Shown: positions 18,732 through 29,318, counted from the first letter of the stretch. The stretch: DNA of 36,709 bases from Pseudomonadota bacterium (GCA_021822385.1 JAKARC010000025.1:1-36709), one strand, 5' to 3'. Notes: generated by a model from the sequence alone, not told the origin. Numbers and translations are program-made.

Positions 18732-19136
18732 ATGATGGATTACCAGACCGCTGAAAATCAGGCCGTGCAGTTGCAGAACCAGGCGAATCAAGTGGGCCAG
18801 AACGTCAAGGCGCTCGCCGACAAGCTGCAGGCAAAACTGAGCGATGCGGGGCTCTCGCGCGAGCTGCTGCTCGATCTGCGCGAGATTGCACTGTCGATCC
18901 AGCAGCAGAATCAATCGGCGGTGACGCTCATTCAGCAGATGGCCGAGTACATCCATGGACTCGAGACGCACATCGACTCGCAGCCGCAGCAGAATTATCA
19001 GACGCGCGGCTGGTCGTCCCAGCCCTATGCGGGCAGCAGCGGCGGCTTCCTCGGTAATGTGATGTCGGGGCTCGGGATGGGCGCAGGCTTCGGGATCGCG
19101 AGCGACCTGGTCGGCAGCATCTTCAACAGCTTCTAG
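18732..19136 (+). CDS. Small helical protein with Gly-rich C-terminus, unknown
   Basis: A 134-residue protein I do not recognise. Residues 1-80 are rich in Gln, Asn, Leu and Glu with no Pro or Gly breaks over long spans (QLQNQANQVGQNVKALADKL, ELLLDLREIALSIQQQNQSA), so a helical bundle or coiled coil is likely. Residues about 85-105 form a Gln/Ser/Gly linker. The C-terminus is Gly- and Met-rich and hydrophobic (GGFLGNVMSGLGMGAGFGIA), which might be membrane-associated or glycine-zipper-like. A GGAG lies about 8 nt before the ATG. No signal peptide. It follows the pilus operon after 148 nt and may be independent. Confidence 0.65.
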   Translation: MMDYQTAENQAVQLQNQANQVGQNVKALADKLQAKLSDAGLSRELLLDLREIALSIQQQNQSAVTLIQQMAEYIHGLETHIDSQPQQNYQTRGWSSQPYAGSSGGFLGNVMSGLGMGAGFGIASDLVGSIFNSF

Positions 19137-19338
19137 GCGCCGCGCCGCGCAGGTCGGATGCCGGGAACGGTTCGTACCGGACCCGGGGCATGCGGTGTAC
19201 GGCGTCCGCAATGCCCTCGGGCGGTGCCGCGCGCGTTGCGAGAACAGCTGCGCCCGGACGGCGGACCGCCGGATGGGCATGCCATAATGGCTTGCGGTAC
19301 GCGTGGTGCCGTTGCCGTTCCGGGAGTCCGCTCACCCG

Positions 19339-20586
19339 ATGCCCGTGTTCACGCTGATTTCGGCGGTCATCACTGTGGTGGCCCTGAGCGCATACGCCAA
19401 TCACAAGCTGGTGCGCCTGCCCGACTCGATCGGCATCACGGTCGTGGCGCTGCTGCTGTCGCTTGCGACCGTGACGGTCGGGCAATTCGTGCCCCAGGTG
19501 GCTGCCTGGGGCGAACAGGTCGCCCACGGGGTGAATTTCCCGGATCTTGTGTTCCACGGTCTGCTCGGACTGCTGCTGTTCGCCGGCAGCCTGCAGATCG
19601 ATCTCACCGCGCTGCACCGCGCGCGCTGGACAGTACTGATTCTCGCCACCGCCGGCGTCGTCCTGTCAACGGCAATCATCGGCTGGGCGTTCTTCTACCT
19701 CACCGGCATGCTCGGGATCCCGATTACCCTGCGTGACGGGCTGCTGTTCGGCGCCCTCATCTCCCCGACCGATCCCATCGCCGCCCTCGGACTGCTGCGC
19801 AAGGCGAGCGTGCCACCGTCGCTGCTCACCAAGATCACCGGCGAAGCGCTGTTCAACGATGGCACCGGTGTCGCCCTGTTCGTCGCTCTGCTTGGAGTCA
19901 CAGGCGCACAGATTCCAACGGCCGCGCACATTACCGAGCTGGTCGCACGAGAAGCGCTCGGTGGGCTCGCCTTCGGCGCGCTGGCGGGATTTGCCGCTGT
20001 GGCGCTGCTGCGCACAGTCGACAGCCCTTCCGTGGAGATCCTGATCACGCTTGCGCTCGCCACGGCCGGCTATGCCGCCGCCGCGGGACTCGGGATATCG
20101 GCCCCCATTGCAACAGTGGTCATGGGCCTGGTGGTGGGTGCCGATAGTCGGCGTTTCCCAACGCCCACGGCCGTGCGCGAGCGCCTGCATCAGTTCTGGT
20201 TGGTCGCGGACGACTTGCTCAATCTGTTGCTGTTCGGGCTGGTCGGACTGCAGCTGACATCCCTCACTGGTGCGATACGCCACTATCTACTGCCGGCAAT
20301 ACTCGCCGTGCCGCTGGTGCTCGCGGCACGCTACGTGAGTGTCGGTCTGCCGAGCGTGCTGCTGCAGCGCCTGCAGCCCTTCGAGCCGAACTTCATCAAA
20401 TTGATGACCTGGGCCGGATTGCGCGGCGCGCTGTCCGTCGCCCTCGCCCTGTCGCTGCCGCCGAGCCCGGCGCGAGAGTTGATCGTCACGAGCACGTCTG
20501 TGGTTGCCATTTTCAGCATCCTGGTGCAGGCCCCGACGGTCGAGCCTTTGGCGCGGCGTTGGACCGCAGCGTCCGACGAGACATGA
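19339..20586 (+). CDS. CPA1-family cation:proton antiporter
   Basis: Inner-membrane Na+ or K+/H+ antiporter of 415 residues with about 12 hydrophobic segments. The start at 19339 removes a non-hydrophobic N-terminal stretch and places the protein at VFTLISAVITVVALSAYANH. Family motifs: FGALISPTDPIAALGLLRKA, and GEALFNDGTGVALFVALLG with the Asn-Asp pair of electroneutral CPA1 exchangers (NhaP/NHE type), plus MTWAGLRGALSVALALSLPP. It probably supports pH or ion homeostasis. It converges with thiD and shares no operon with its neighbours. Confidence 0.9.
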   Translation: MPVFTLISAVITVVALSAYANHKLVRLPDSIGITVVALLLSLATVTVGQFVPQVAAWGEQVAHGVNFPDLVFHGLLGLLLFAGSLQIDLTALHRARWTVLILATAGVVLSTAIIGWAFFYLTGMLGIPITLRDGLLFGALISPTDPIAALGLLRKASVPPSLLTKITGEALFNDGTGVALFVALLGVTGAQIPTAAHITELVAREALGGLAFGALAGFAAVALLRTVDSPSVEILITLALATAGYAAAAGLGISAPIATVVMGLVVGADSRRFPTPTAVRERLHQFWLVADDLLNLLLFGLVGLQLTSLTGAIRHYLLPAILAVPLVLAARYVSVGLPSVLLQRLQPFEPNFIKLMTWAGLRGALSVALALSLPPSPARELIVTSTSVVAIFSILVQAPTVEPLARRWTAASDET

Positions 20587-20634
20587 GCGGGCCGCGATCG
20601 ATCTTCGACTGAGCTGAGGACGTCCCCGTGCGGG

Positions 20635-21429
20635 TCAGGACGTATCCGATGCTGGCGTGTCTACTGACGCTGGCTTCTCCCGGAACAATGCACGCACGTG
20701 GGCGCGGCCGCACCGGCAGGCCTGCTCGAGATCCTCGCCGCGCGCCAGTGCACCCGCGACCGCCGCGGCCAGGGCGCATCCGGTCCCGCGTGCCTGCCCT
20801 TCGAGTCGCCGGTCGGAAAACCACAGCGCCTCGCATCCAGGGCGCACGAGTACATCTGCAACCGCGGCACCGGTGGCGTGCCCGCCCTTGAGCAGCACGG
20901 CTTGCGGACCTTGCGCGAGCAGCGCGTGTGCCCATCCTTCGACAGTCGTTCGTGCGCTCGCGACCCCGGGCGTGAAGTGGCCACCCTGAGCAAGGTAGGC
21001 CGCTTCCGGCAGATTCGGCGTCAACAGTGCCGCTAACGGGAAGATTAGACGCCGCAGCGCCACAATGCCCGCCGGATCGAGCAGGGATGAACCCGAGGAA
21101 GAGTACAGGACCGGGTCGAGCACAATGGGCGGTCCACGATGATCCGTGAGCACCTCGGCGACGATCTCGACAATGGCCTGTGTGCCCAACATCCCAATTT
21201 TGATGGCACCGATGTCTCCACTGCCGAGTGCCGCGCTCATCTGCGCACGCACTTCGGCGGGAGGCAGCGGATAGACGCTGCTCACGCTCGAGTCGGTTTG
21301 CGCGGTCACCGCCGTGACCGCACACGCGACCGGCACGTTCATCCTCGCAAGCGTACGCACATCGCGCACGAGCCCCGCGCCGCCGCTGCTGTCCGTGCCG
21401 GCAATGACCAGTACCCTCCGGCCGGACAT
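20635..21429 (-). CDS. thiD: Hydroxymethylpyrimidine (phosphate) kinase ThiD
   Basis: Cytoplasmic kinase of 264 residues that phosphorylates HMP and HMP-P to HMP-PP for thiamine synthesis. The start at MSGRRVLVIAGTDSSGGAGL is chosen because this segment is the conserved N-terminus of ThiD and it begins 2 nt after the thiF stop. Other motifs: IKIGMLGT, LDPVLYSSSGSSLLDP, LTPNLPEAAYLAQ, VLLKGGHATG and the anion-hole/catalytic ARGTGCALAAAVAGALARGE. Last gene of the thi operon; it ends 48 nt from the convergent antiporter gene. Confidence 0.95.
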   Translation of the reverse strand: MSGRRVLVIAGTDSSGGAGLVRDVRTLARMNVPVACAVTAVTAQTDSSVSSVYPLPPAEVRAQMSAALGSGDIGAIKIGMLGTQAIVEIVAEVLTDHRGPPIVLDPVLYSSSGSSLLDPAGIVALRRLIFPLAALLTPNLPEAAYLAQGGHFTPGVASARTTVEGWAHALLAQGPQAVLLKGGHATGAAVADVLVRPGCEALWFSDRRLEGQARGTGCALAAAVAGALARGEDLEQACRCGRAHVRALFREKPASVDTPASDTS

Positions 21430-21431
21430 CG

Positions 21432-22400
21432 TTACTCGCCCAGTGCGATCAGCGCGACATCGCGCATCTCGCGCGCGAGCAGTGCGCGCGCCGCCCGCCA
21501 CGCGCGAACCCCCGACCGGCAGCACAATACGACGCGCCCCCCGGACGGCAGTCCGTGCTCGGACACTTCTTCGACCGACAATCGCAGCGCCCCCGGAAAC
21601 GGCGATACTGGAGCCTCGGTGCGGCTGCGCAGGTCGACGACGATGTCCTCCGTACGCACCTCGCCGGGAGCAATGAAGCGCAGTAGCGGCTCGGCGGGCT
21701 CTGCGACACCGGCAAACGAGAACCCGCCAAAGCGCAGGCTGGCAAGGTCGACCGTCACCAGCCGACCGAGTACCGGCGGATCGAGCCGCAGGATATGCGC
21801 GAGCGTCAAATGCGCCTGCACGGTGCCGAGCACTCCCACCGCAGTGCCGAGTACGCCGGCTTCAGCACACGAACCCGCCCGCTGCGGCATCTCGGGGAAT
21901 ATGGCACGGTAGCTGGGGCCACCGCCGCAGAATACGCCGGCGTACCCCGACAGGCCCAAGACCGACGCGCTCACCAGCGCCCGGCCCTGGCGACGGCATT
22001 CGTCGCTCAGGACGTAGGTCAGCGCGAGGCTGTCGCCCGCATCGAGCACGACGTCGGCGCTGGCGCACCATCGCGGCGCATTTTCAGGCGTCACCCGTTC
22101 GGACGCCGCCTCGACGGCAACGTCTGGGTTGAAGGCCGCAACGCGTCTGGCCGCGGCAAGCGCCTTTGGGACACCGATATCGCTCATTGAATACAACGGC
22201 TGGCGGTGGAGGTTGGACAATTCGACGCGGTCGGGATCGACAATGCCGAGTCGACCCACACCGGCAGCGCTCAAATAGTGCAGCACTGCGCAACCGAGCC
22301 CCCCGGCACCCACCACGAGAACCCCAGCTGACCGCAGACGGTCCTGACCTTCAGACCCGATCTGGGGCAACGCCATCTGCCGGAGGTAGCGAGTGCTCAC
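21432..22400 (-). CDS. thiF: ThiF/MoeB-type ThiS adenylyltransferase with rhodanese domain
   Basis: E1-like enzyme of 322 residues that adenylates the ThiS C-terminus and, through its rhodanese domain, could pass on sulfur. Residues 1-230: ATP-binding GAGGLGCAVLHYLSAAGVG, the Arg in ELSNLHRQ, Lys in IGVPKALAA, the Asp in DAGDSLALTY and the conserved SCAEAGVLG. The usual zinc-binding CYRC is replaced by SYRA, so the structural zinc site appears lost. Residues about 250-322 form a rhodanese domain with the active loop CCRSGVRAWRAA. It overlaps thiE by an ATGA. Fusion to rhodanese resembles MOCS3/MoeZ proteins. A MoeB role in molybdopterin synthesis cannot be excluded, but the operon position argues for ThiS. 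Confidence 0.9.
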   Translation of the reverse strand: MSTRYLRQMALPQIGSEGQDRLRSAGVLVVGAGGLGCAVLHYLSAAGVGRLGIVDPDRVELSNLHRQPLYSMSDIGVPKALAAARRVAAFNPDVAVEAASERVTPENAPRWCASADVVLDAGDSLALTYVLSDECRRQGRALVSASVLGLSGYAGVFCGGGPSYRAIFPEMPQRAGSCAEAGVLGTAVGVLGTVQAHLTLAHILRLDPPVLGRLVTVDLASLRFGGFSFAGVAEPAEPLLRFIAPGEVRTEDIVVDLRSRTEAPVSPFPGALRLSVEEVSEHGLPSGGRVVLCCRSGVRAWRAARALLAREMRDVALIALGE

Positions 22401-22993
22401 ACCGTCTGTCCCGCCCGAACCCAGGCCCGCATACGGGCCTCGGGGTCGGGGCTGCGCACAATGTCGGTGACCACCGCAGCCGAGTCGGCGCCCGCCTCCA
22501 GGACATCATGCAGGCGCTCGAGGGTGAGCCCGCCGATGGCGACGAGGGGTCGCGACCCGATGCGTCGTTTCCACTCCCCGATGCGGGCCACTCCCTGGGG
22601 AGGCACCGCCATGACCTTGAGCACTGTCGGAAATATCGGCCCCAAGGCAATGTAATCCGGAGCAAATTCTAAGGCACGCTCAAGCTCACGCTCATCATGA
22701 GTGCTGATTCCAAGACGCAAGCCTGCGCGCCGCAGCGCCGGAACATCCGCTGTATCGAGGTCGCCCTGACCGAGATGCACCCAACCGCATTGCTCCTCCA
22801 GGGCAAGCCGCCAGTGATCGTTGACCACCAGCTGCGCACCGCTGCGGGCACAGAGTGCGCGGGCCGCTCGAATCTCGGCACGAAGTGTCGCGCACGGTTC
22901 CTTGATACGCAGCTGAATCAAGCGCACGCCACAGGGTAAGAGCCGACCGACCCACTCGGCGCTATCGACGATCGGATAGACGCGCGCCAGCAT
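22397..22993 (-). CDS. thiE: Thiamine phosphate synthase ThiE
   Basis: Joins HMP-PP and the thiazole phosphate to form thiamine phosphate. 198 residues, the normal size. Motifs in order: YPIVDS, VRLIQLRIKE, VVNDHWRLALEEQCGWVHLG, QGDL, GISTHDERELERAL, YIALGPIFPTVLK and VAIGGLTLERL, which line the pyrophosphate and thiazole pockets in the TIM barrel. The stop/start overlaps with thiG and thiF point to tight translational coupling. Confidence 0.95.
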   Translation of the reverse strand: MLARVYPIVDSAEWVGRLLPCGVRLIQLRIKEPCATLRAEIRAARALCARSGAQLVVNDHWRLALEEQCGWVHLGQGDLDTADVPALRRAGLRLGISTHDERELERALEFAPDYIALGPIFPTVLKVMAVPPQGVARIGEWKRRIGSRPLVAIGGLTLERLHDVLEAGADSAAVVTDIVRSPDPEARMRAWVRAGQTV

Positions 22994-23766
22994 CAGCGCA
23001 ACAGAGCTGTACCGACCCGGGGCGTGGACGGTACCGCCATCTCACGCGGCTCCATGAGTCCTGCCTGATAGGCTTCCCGACCGGCAACGACCGCCTGGGC
23101 GAACGCCCTCGCCATGCCGATCGGATCGGCTGCCTGCGAGACCGCCGTGTTGATCAGTACGCCATCGAAGCCAAGCTCGAGCGCCTGGGCGGCGTGCGAA
23201 GGCGCCCCAATACCCGCATCGATGATGAGCGGAACCTCGGGCAATCGTGCGCGCAGCGCCTTCAGACCAAAGAGATTATTCAGACCCCGTCCGGAGCCGA
23301 TCGCCGAGCCCCACGGCATCAGCACGCGGCAGCCCGCCGCGCACAGCCGCTCGGCGATGCTCAGATCCTCCGTGGTGTAGGGGAATACCTCGAACCCCTC
23401 GGCACAGAGGACCCGCGCCGCTTCAAGCAGCGCAACCCCATCGGGCGCCAGCGTATCGTCATCGCCGATCACCTCGAGTTTCACCCACTGGGTGCCGAAC
23501 ACCTCGCGCGCCATATGCGCCGTGGTGACTGCTTCCTTGACCGAATGACACCCCGCGGTATTCGGCAGCACACGCACACCGAGATCCCGCACGATGGACC
23601 AGAATCCCTGTCCGGCGCGCTCCCCGGCGGCCTCGCGCCGCAGCGACACGGTCACCACCTGCGTGCCGCTTGCCCGAACCGCCTCGATCAGGACCTCGGG
23701 GGACGGATAGCGCGCGGTCCCGAGTAAAAGACGCGATCCCAGCGTGACATCGTAGAGCGTGAGCAT
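22993..23766 (-). CDS. thiG: Thiazole synthase ThiG
   Basis: Condenses deoxyxylulose-5-phosphate, dehydroglycine and ThiS thiocarboxylate to the thiazole. 257 residues. The Schiff-base Lys is in [15 protein letters not shown]; further motifs are [45 protein letters not shown] and [18 protein letters not shown]. It starts directly after thiS, as usual for ThiS-ThiG partners. Catalytic and phosphate-binding regions are all present. Confidence 0.96.
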   Translation of the reverse strand: MLTLYDVTLGSRLLLGTARYPSPEVLIEAVRASGTQVVTVSLRREAAGERAGQGFWSIVRDLGVRVLPNTAGCHSVKEAVTTAHMAREVFGTQWVKLEVIGDDDTLAPDGVALLEAARVLCAEGFEVFPYTTEDLSIAERLCAAGCRVLMPWGSAIGSGRGLNNLFGLKALRARLPEVPLIIDAGIGAPSHAAQALELGFDGVLINTAVSQAADPIGMARAFAQAVVAGREAYQAGLMEPREMAVPSTPRVGTALLR

Positions 23767-23964
23767 TCAGCCACCCTGCATGGGCGCGAGAACCTCGACT
23801 TCATCACCTTCGGCAAGTGCAGCAGCCGACCGCTTGGAGGCGGGCACGAAATTGCCATTCACCGCCGTGGCAACGACGGCGTCTGCGTACCCGAGTTCCG
23901 CAAGCGCAGCGGCAAGTTCCACCGCGCGCACGTCGCGCCACTCGCCGTTCACACGAATCTTCAA
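23767..23964 (-). CDS. thiS: Sulfur carrier protein ThiS
   Basis: A 65-residue ubiquitin-like sulfur carrier. It begins KIRVNGEWRDV and ends in the diagnostic MQGG; the terminal Gly is adenylated by ThiF and turned into the thiocarboxylate. The segment VATAVNGNFVPASKR matches the ThiS core. The start overlaps the thiO stop by ATGA, and thiG follows with no gap. Confidence 0.95.
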   Translation of the reverse strand: MKIRVNGEWRDVRAVELAAALAELGYADAVVATAVNGNFVPASKRSAAALAEGDEVEVLAPMQGG

Positions 23965-24947
23965 TGCATCACCTCGGGGTCGGTGCGTCCCTCAAGCACG
24001 AAAGCGGCCGCACGTCGCGCCAGAGCAGGTGCGGCCAGATACCCATGCCGGTACAACCCATTGACGTACAAGGCATCACCGTGTCGCGTCAGGCGCGGCA
24101 GATTATCCGGAAACGCCGGTCGGACGCCGGTCCCGATCTCGAGAATCTGCGCCTCACCGAATGCCGGATGCAGCGCATATGCAGCGCCGAGCAGTTCCAA
24201 CATTGAGCGAGCCGATATCCGCGTCGGCTGATCGCTCTCGATCATGGTCGCCCCAATCATATAGTGGCCGGCTCCGTGCGGCACCAGATACACCGGTGTA
24301 CGTGGGTGCAACAGCCGGATGGGACGGGACAAGGACAAATCCGCGGCCTGTACGTGCAACATTTCTCCCTTGACGCCCCTCAGCGCGGTGAGCACGCCCC
24401 GGGCCGCAAGACCGGTACAGTCGATGACACGAACGTCACCGGCCACACTTGCCGCAGGCCACTCGGTCTGGAAGGAAATCGTGCCGCCGAGCGCCCGCAC
24501 CCGCTCGGCCAGTGCTGCGAGCGCCGCGCGCGGATCGATGTGACCCTCGTCCTTGAAGTACAGGCCGCGCTCGAAACGCCCCGCCAGATCGGGCTCGAGC
24601 GCCGCGATCTCATCGGCATTGACCCACTCATATCGCTCAGTGCGGCGTGCAAAGTTGGTAAGCTCCGCGCTGTCGCGCGCCTGCGCCAACACCAGCGTGC
24701 CGCGCCGGACCATGCCCGGATACTTCTCGCTCCACCAGGCAAAACCCTCGTCCCCGAGCGCCGCGATGAGGGGCGGAGCGCTGACACGCTCGCACCACGG
24801 CGCGAGCATGCCTCCGGCATACCAGGAACAGCACCCGTCACCGAGCCGCGTGCCACGCTCCAGCACCTCAACACTTGCGCCGCGCTCGGCAAGCTCCACC
24901 GCGCAGGCAAGCCCGGCAACACCCGCGCCGATCACTATGGTCTTCAT
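23961..24947 (-). CDS. thiO: Glycine oxidase ThiO
   Basis: FAD enzyme of 328 residues of the D-amino-acid oxidase family that oxidises glycine to dehydroglycine for ThiG, needing oxygen. The N-terminus shows the FAD motif VIGAGVAGLACAVELAERGA, followed by GCCSWYAGGMLAPWCE, the segment VINCTG-like VIDCTGLAARGVLT and the C-terminal LYVNGLYRHGYLAAPALARR. The presence of ThiO rather than ThiH indicates an aerobic route. It starts 4 nt after thiC ends. Confidence 0.94.
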   Translation of the reverse strand: MKTIVIGAGVAGLACAVELAERGASVEVLERGTRLGDGCCSWYAGGMLAPWCERVSAPPLIAALGDEGFAWWSEKYPGMVRRGTLVLAQARDSAELTNFARRTERYEWVNADEIAALEPDLAGRFERGLYFKDEGHIDPRAALAALAERVRALGGTISFQTEWPAASVAGDVRVIDCTGLAARGVLTALRGVKGEMLHVQAADLSLSRPIRLLHPRTPVYLVPHGAGHYMIGATMIESDQPTRISARSMLELLGAAYALHPAFGEAQILEIGTGVRPAFPDNLPRLTRHGDALYVNGLYRHGYLAAPALARRAAAFVLEGRTDPEVMH

Positions 24948-24950
24948 GTC

Positions 24951-26933
<1,983 letters not shown>

Positions 26934-27131
26934 AACAATAATACGCCGCCCAGTCGTGGTCAACACTCTCTGCTCGGTACACATTCGTAACATCGGAGCG
27001 GACCGAGTGCGCAGGCCCGTCACGCGCCGCGCTCGGCCCAATCCCTCAAACCCATGCTACGACAGCCGGCCCACCGGTGCGGCCATACAAGAGACCCTGT
27101 CGCAGCATGAGGCGCGATCGAGGACTCCCGA

Positions 27132-27494
27132 TCACTCCCGGTGGGAGGCGTGACTCGCCTGCCCACCCTTGCGGCCAGCTTCCGCGGCAAGCTGGCGATT
27201 TTGTGAAAAGCTCCGTTTCTCATCCGGCACACTCTGGCCACCCTTGCGGCCGGCCTCCGCAGCCAAACGGCGGTTCTGCGAGAAGCTGCGCTTTTCATCC
27301 GGGACACTCTGGCCGCCCTTGCGGCCGGCTTCCGCGGCCAAATGACGATTCTGCGAAAAGCTGCGCTTCCCATCCGGTACCGCCTTGCCCCCCATGCTGG
27401 CGATCTGGCGCTGCCGCTCTTGGCTCATGGATGCAAATCCACGGCTGCTGACACCCTTTTGGGGCTGTGTTTCCGCTTGAGCTGGCTGAATCAT
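27132..27494 (-). CDS. KGG-repeat stress protein
   Basis: A 120-residue hydrophilic protein with three tandem 25-residue units of the form SVPDEKRSFSQNRxLAAEAG plus RKGGQ, preceded by a variant copy (GFASMSQERQRQIASMGGKA). This is the KGG motif family seen in GsiB, Con-10 and YciG-type proteins, associated with general stress and desiccation. The three units also repeat at DNA level with a period of exactly 75 bp. The start at 27494 has GGAG 7 nt upstream; another ATG two codons earlier is too close to that site. Two palindromes lie 50-90 nt upstream. Confidence 0.85.
   Translation of the reverse strand: MIQPAQAETQPQKGVSSRGFASMSQERQRQIASMGGKAVPDGKRSFSQNRHLAAEAGRKGGQSVPDEKRSFSQNRRLAAEAGRKGGQSVPDEKRSFSQNRQLAAEAGRKGGQASHASHRE
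27168..27392 (-). repeat. Three 75-bp tandem coding repeats
   Basis: Three direct repeats beginning CTTGCGGCC at 27168, 27243 and 27318 on the plus strand, period 75 bp exactly, encoding the KGG units. They differ by scattered, mostly third-position substitutions, so the duplications are not brand new but are kept in frame. Confidence 0.85.
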
Positions 27495-27543
27495 GGGCAT
27501 TCTCCTCGGGTCATACGTGCAACGGGCTCAGCATAAGCCCGCG

Positions 27544-27581
27544 GCGGTATCGCTACCGCTCAACATAAGACCTTTCTTATG
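27544..27581. repeat. Two adjacent palindromes between ccmI and the KGG gene
   Basis: The first is GCGGTA-TCGC-TACCGC (27544-27559), the second CATAAGA-CCTT-TCTTATG (27564-27581), both perfect and 4 bp apart. They follow the 3' end of ccmI and precede the KGG gene on the same strand. Neither has a T-run typical of an intrinsic terminator, so an operator or a processing hairpin is also possible. Confidence 0.6.
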
Positions 27582-27637
27582 CCCAAACGGTTCCTACGCT
27601 CCACGAATTCCATAAAGTTCGGAGACCTGCTGTCCTT

Positions 27638-28309
27638 TTACTTTGGCGCTTTTCGAGGCGGATCGACGCTTTTCTCATTAATTTTTGCATTAATTCCGCT
27701 AATTTCCCTCTTCAACATCGTCTTGACCTGTGCCGGAGGGTTCATGGCCAATAATCGACTGAATCGCGCGCGAGCCAATGCCAAATTTCCGCCACGCATT
27801 GCCTCGGCTGCTCCAAAGAACAGCGCCTGAGGTGAATCAGGGTCTATTGCAAGCGCCCGGTTGATCAGCCGCCCCGCACGCCCTTCCAATGAAGAGTCAT
27901 GAATCAGGATCATGGCTTCGGCCTCCCCGACCAGCGCCGGAACATCGCGTCCGTCGGCCACCGCATTCGCCCGAGCGAAGGCTCGCACCGCAAACGGGTA
28001 CTCCTGCACGATGATGTAAGAGCGGCCGAGCTTCATCCACGCATCGACATTTTTCGGCTGCCGATGCAGCTGGTCGATCAAGCTGATGATGGGCGATTGC
28101 GGCGATGCAATCCCCGGATACCGTTTCCAGGGCCAGTTGCTCTCCTTCAGGTACAGGGCCACCGAGCCCGCCGCCAACAGCGCGCAGACGAGAAGCGCCG
28201 TCCAGCGTGCCGGCGGTTGCTGTGAAAGCGCGGGCCTGAGCAAAGGAACAACGATCAGACCGACGGCAACGGCGAGCAACACTACCGCCAGCAGGATGAA
28301 TAGGATCAT
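27638..28309 (-). CDS. ccmI: Cytochrome c maturation protein CcmI (TPR)
   Basis: Apocytochrome c chaperone of 223 residues from the ATG at 28309, which overlaps the ccmH stop (ATGA). Residues 1-20 form a membrane helix (ILFILLAVVLLAVAVGLIVV) and a second hydrophobic helix lies near residue 40 (WTALLVCALLAAGSVALYL). The periplasmic part holds TPR-like units (DAWMKLGRSYIIVQEYPFAV, FARANAVAD, LINRALAIDPDSPQALFFGA). It presents apocytochrome c to the CcmF/CcmH heme lyase. Last gene of the ccm operon. Shorter than long CcmI proteins but in range for CcmI/CycH types. Confidence 0.85.
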   Translation of the reverse strand: MILFILLAVVLLAVAVGLIVVPLLRPALSQQPPARWTALLVCALLAAGSVALYLKESNWPWKRYPGIASPQSPIISLIDQLHRQPKNVDAWMKLGRSYIIVQEYPFAVRAFARANAVADGRDVPALVGEAEAMILIHDSSLEGRAGRLINRALAIDPDSPQALFFGAAEAMRGGNLALARARFSRLLAMNPPAQVKTMLKREISGINAKINEKSVDPPRKAPK

Positions 28310-28779
28310 CGAGCGCGCTCCTCGGTGCACGCCAGTCCATCACGCGGATCGGGATTCTCGTGATCGCTCGCCACCAGGGTCGTGCGCTTGCGAATGACCC
28401 AGCCGGCGGAAAGTGCCCCGACACACAGCAGTATTCCCGGCGTCAGCCACAACCATGCCGTCCGCCACACAAACGGCGGCTTGAATAGGATGAAATAGCC
28501 GTAGCGCGACACAAAGAAGTGTCGAATCTGCTGATCCGTGTCACCGGCAAGCAGCATCTGGCGAATCTGCCGTCGCATGTCGGCCGCAAGACTCACTGGG
28601 GAGTTGGCGAGCGATTCATCCTGGCACTGCATGCACCGAAACCCGTGGATGAGCCGCTCGTAGCGCGCCTGCAGCGCCGGTGTTGGCAGTTTCGTGAATG
28701 CAATTGCCCGCGCCGGTGGCGCAGCCAGCAGCAACGCCACAGGCAGTAGTGCCAGCAGGACGCGTGGCAGGCGCATCAT
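28306..28779 (-). CDS. ccmH: Cytochrome c maturation protein CcmH
   Basis: Membrane-anchored thiol-disulfide protein of 157 residues. A signal peptide (LLALLPVALLLAAPPARA) precedes the conserved FRCMQCQDESLANSP, in which the RCxxC cysteines reduce or hold the apocytochrome c heme site. Then MRRQIRQMLLAGDTDQQIRH and FFVSRYGYFILFKPPF, and one transmembrane helix (WLWLTPGILLCVGALSAGWV). It overlaps ccmG and ccmI by ATGA. Confidence 0.95.
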   Translation of the reverse strand: MMRLPRVLLALLPVALLLAAPPARAIAFTKLPTPALQARYERLIHGFRCMQCQDESLANSPVSLAADMRRQIRQMLLAGDTDQQIRHFFVSRYGYFILFKPPFVWRTAWLWLTPGILLCVGALSAGWVIRKRTTLVASDHENPDPRDGLACTEERAR

Positions 28780-29318
28780 GAGCCCACCACGGCGGCGTCC
28801 GCCGGAATTCGCGGCCGAATGTCATCCGCCCACGCCTGCGGCGTGATCGGGCCGATGTATTTGTACACGATGATGCCCTTGGGATTGACAAGGAACGTTT
28901 CGGGCGCGCCATACACGCCCCAGTGGATTGCCTCAAGACCACCCGGGTCAAAGGCAATGCGCTGGTAGGGATCGCCCCGCGTACTCAAAAACGCCAGCGC
29001 CTCCGCGCGTGTATCCTTCCAGTCGAGTCCAATCAGCCGTATGACCCCCGAATGAGCAATGGCGAGCAGTTCGGGATACTCCTCACGGCAGGAGATACAC
29101 CAGGTGCCCCAGACGTTGAACAGGTACCAATGGCCATCCAATTGAGCAGTGCTCACCCGGCGTTGCGGATGCGTCAGGCTGGGCAGCGAGAAATTCGGCG
29201 CGTGTTTGCCGATCAACGGCGAGGGCACCAAGTCCTTGCGGGGTGCCTGTTTGATTCCCATCGCGAGCAGCGCGGCAACTCCCACAAATAGCGCAAGCGG
29301 TATGAACCGTCGGATCAT
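28776..29318 (-). CDS. ccmG: Thioredoxin-like CcmG (DsbE)
   Basis: Periplasmic membrane-anchored thioredoxin of 180 residues. The N-terminal anchor is FIPLALFVGVAALLAMGI. The active site is NVWGTWCISCREEYPEL (WCxxC), followed by VIRLIGLDWKDTRAEALAFL and the cis-Pro region YGAPETFLVNPKG, both diagnostic for CcmG/DsbE. It keeps the apocytochrome and CcmH cysteines reduced for heme attachment. It overlaps ccmF and ccmH. Confidence 0.95.
   Translation of the reverse strand: MIRRFIPLALFVGVAALLAMGIKQAPRKDLVPSPLIGKHAPNFSLPSLTHPQRRVSTAQLDGHWYLFNVWGTWCISCREEYPELLAIAHSGVIRLIGLDWKDTRAEALAFLSTRGDPYQRIAFDPGGLEAIHWGVYGAPETFLVNPKGIIVYKYIGPITPQAWADDIRPRIPADAAVVGS

Noticed and set aside
27168-27392. CRISPR-like direct repeats
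   Set aside because: The repeats are contiguous, coding and in frame; no spacers are present.
27544-27559. GCGGTA/TACCGC hairpin as an intrinsic terminator of the ccm operon
   Set aside because: No T-run follows on the minus strand, so a terminator call is not supported; kept only as a palindrome.
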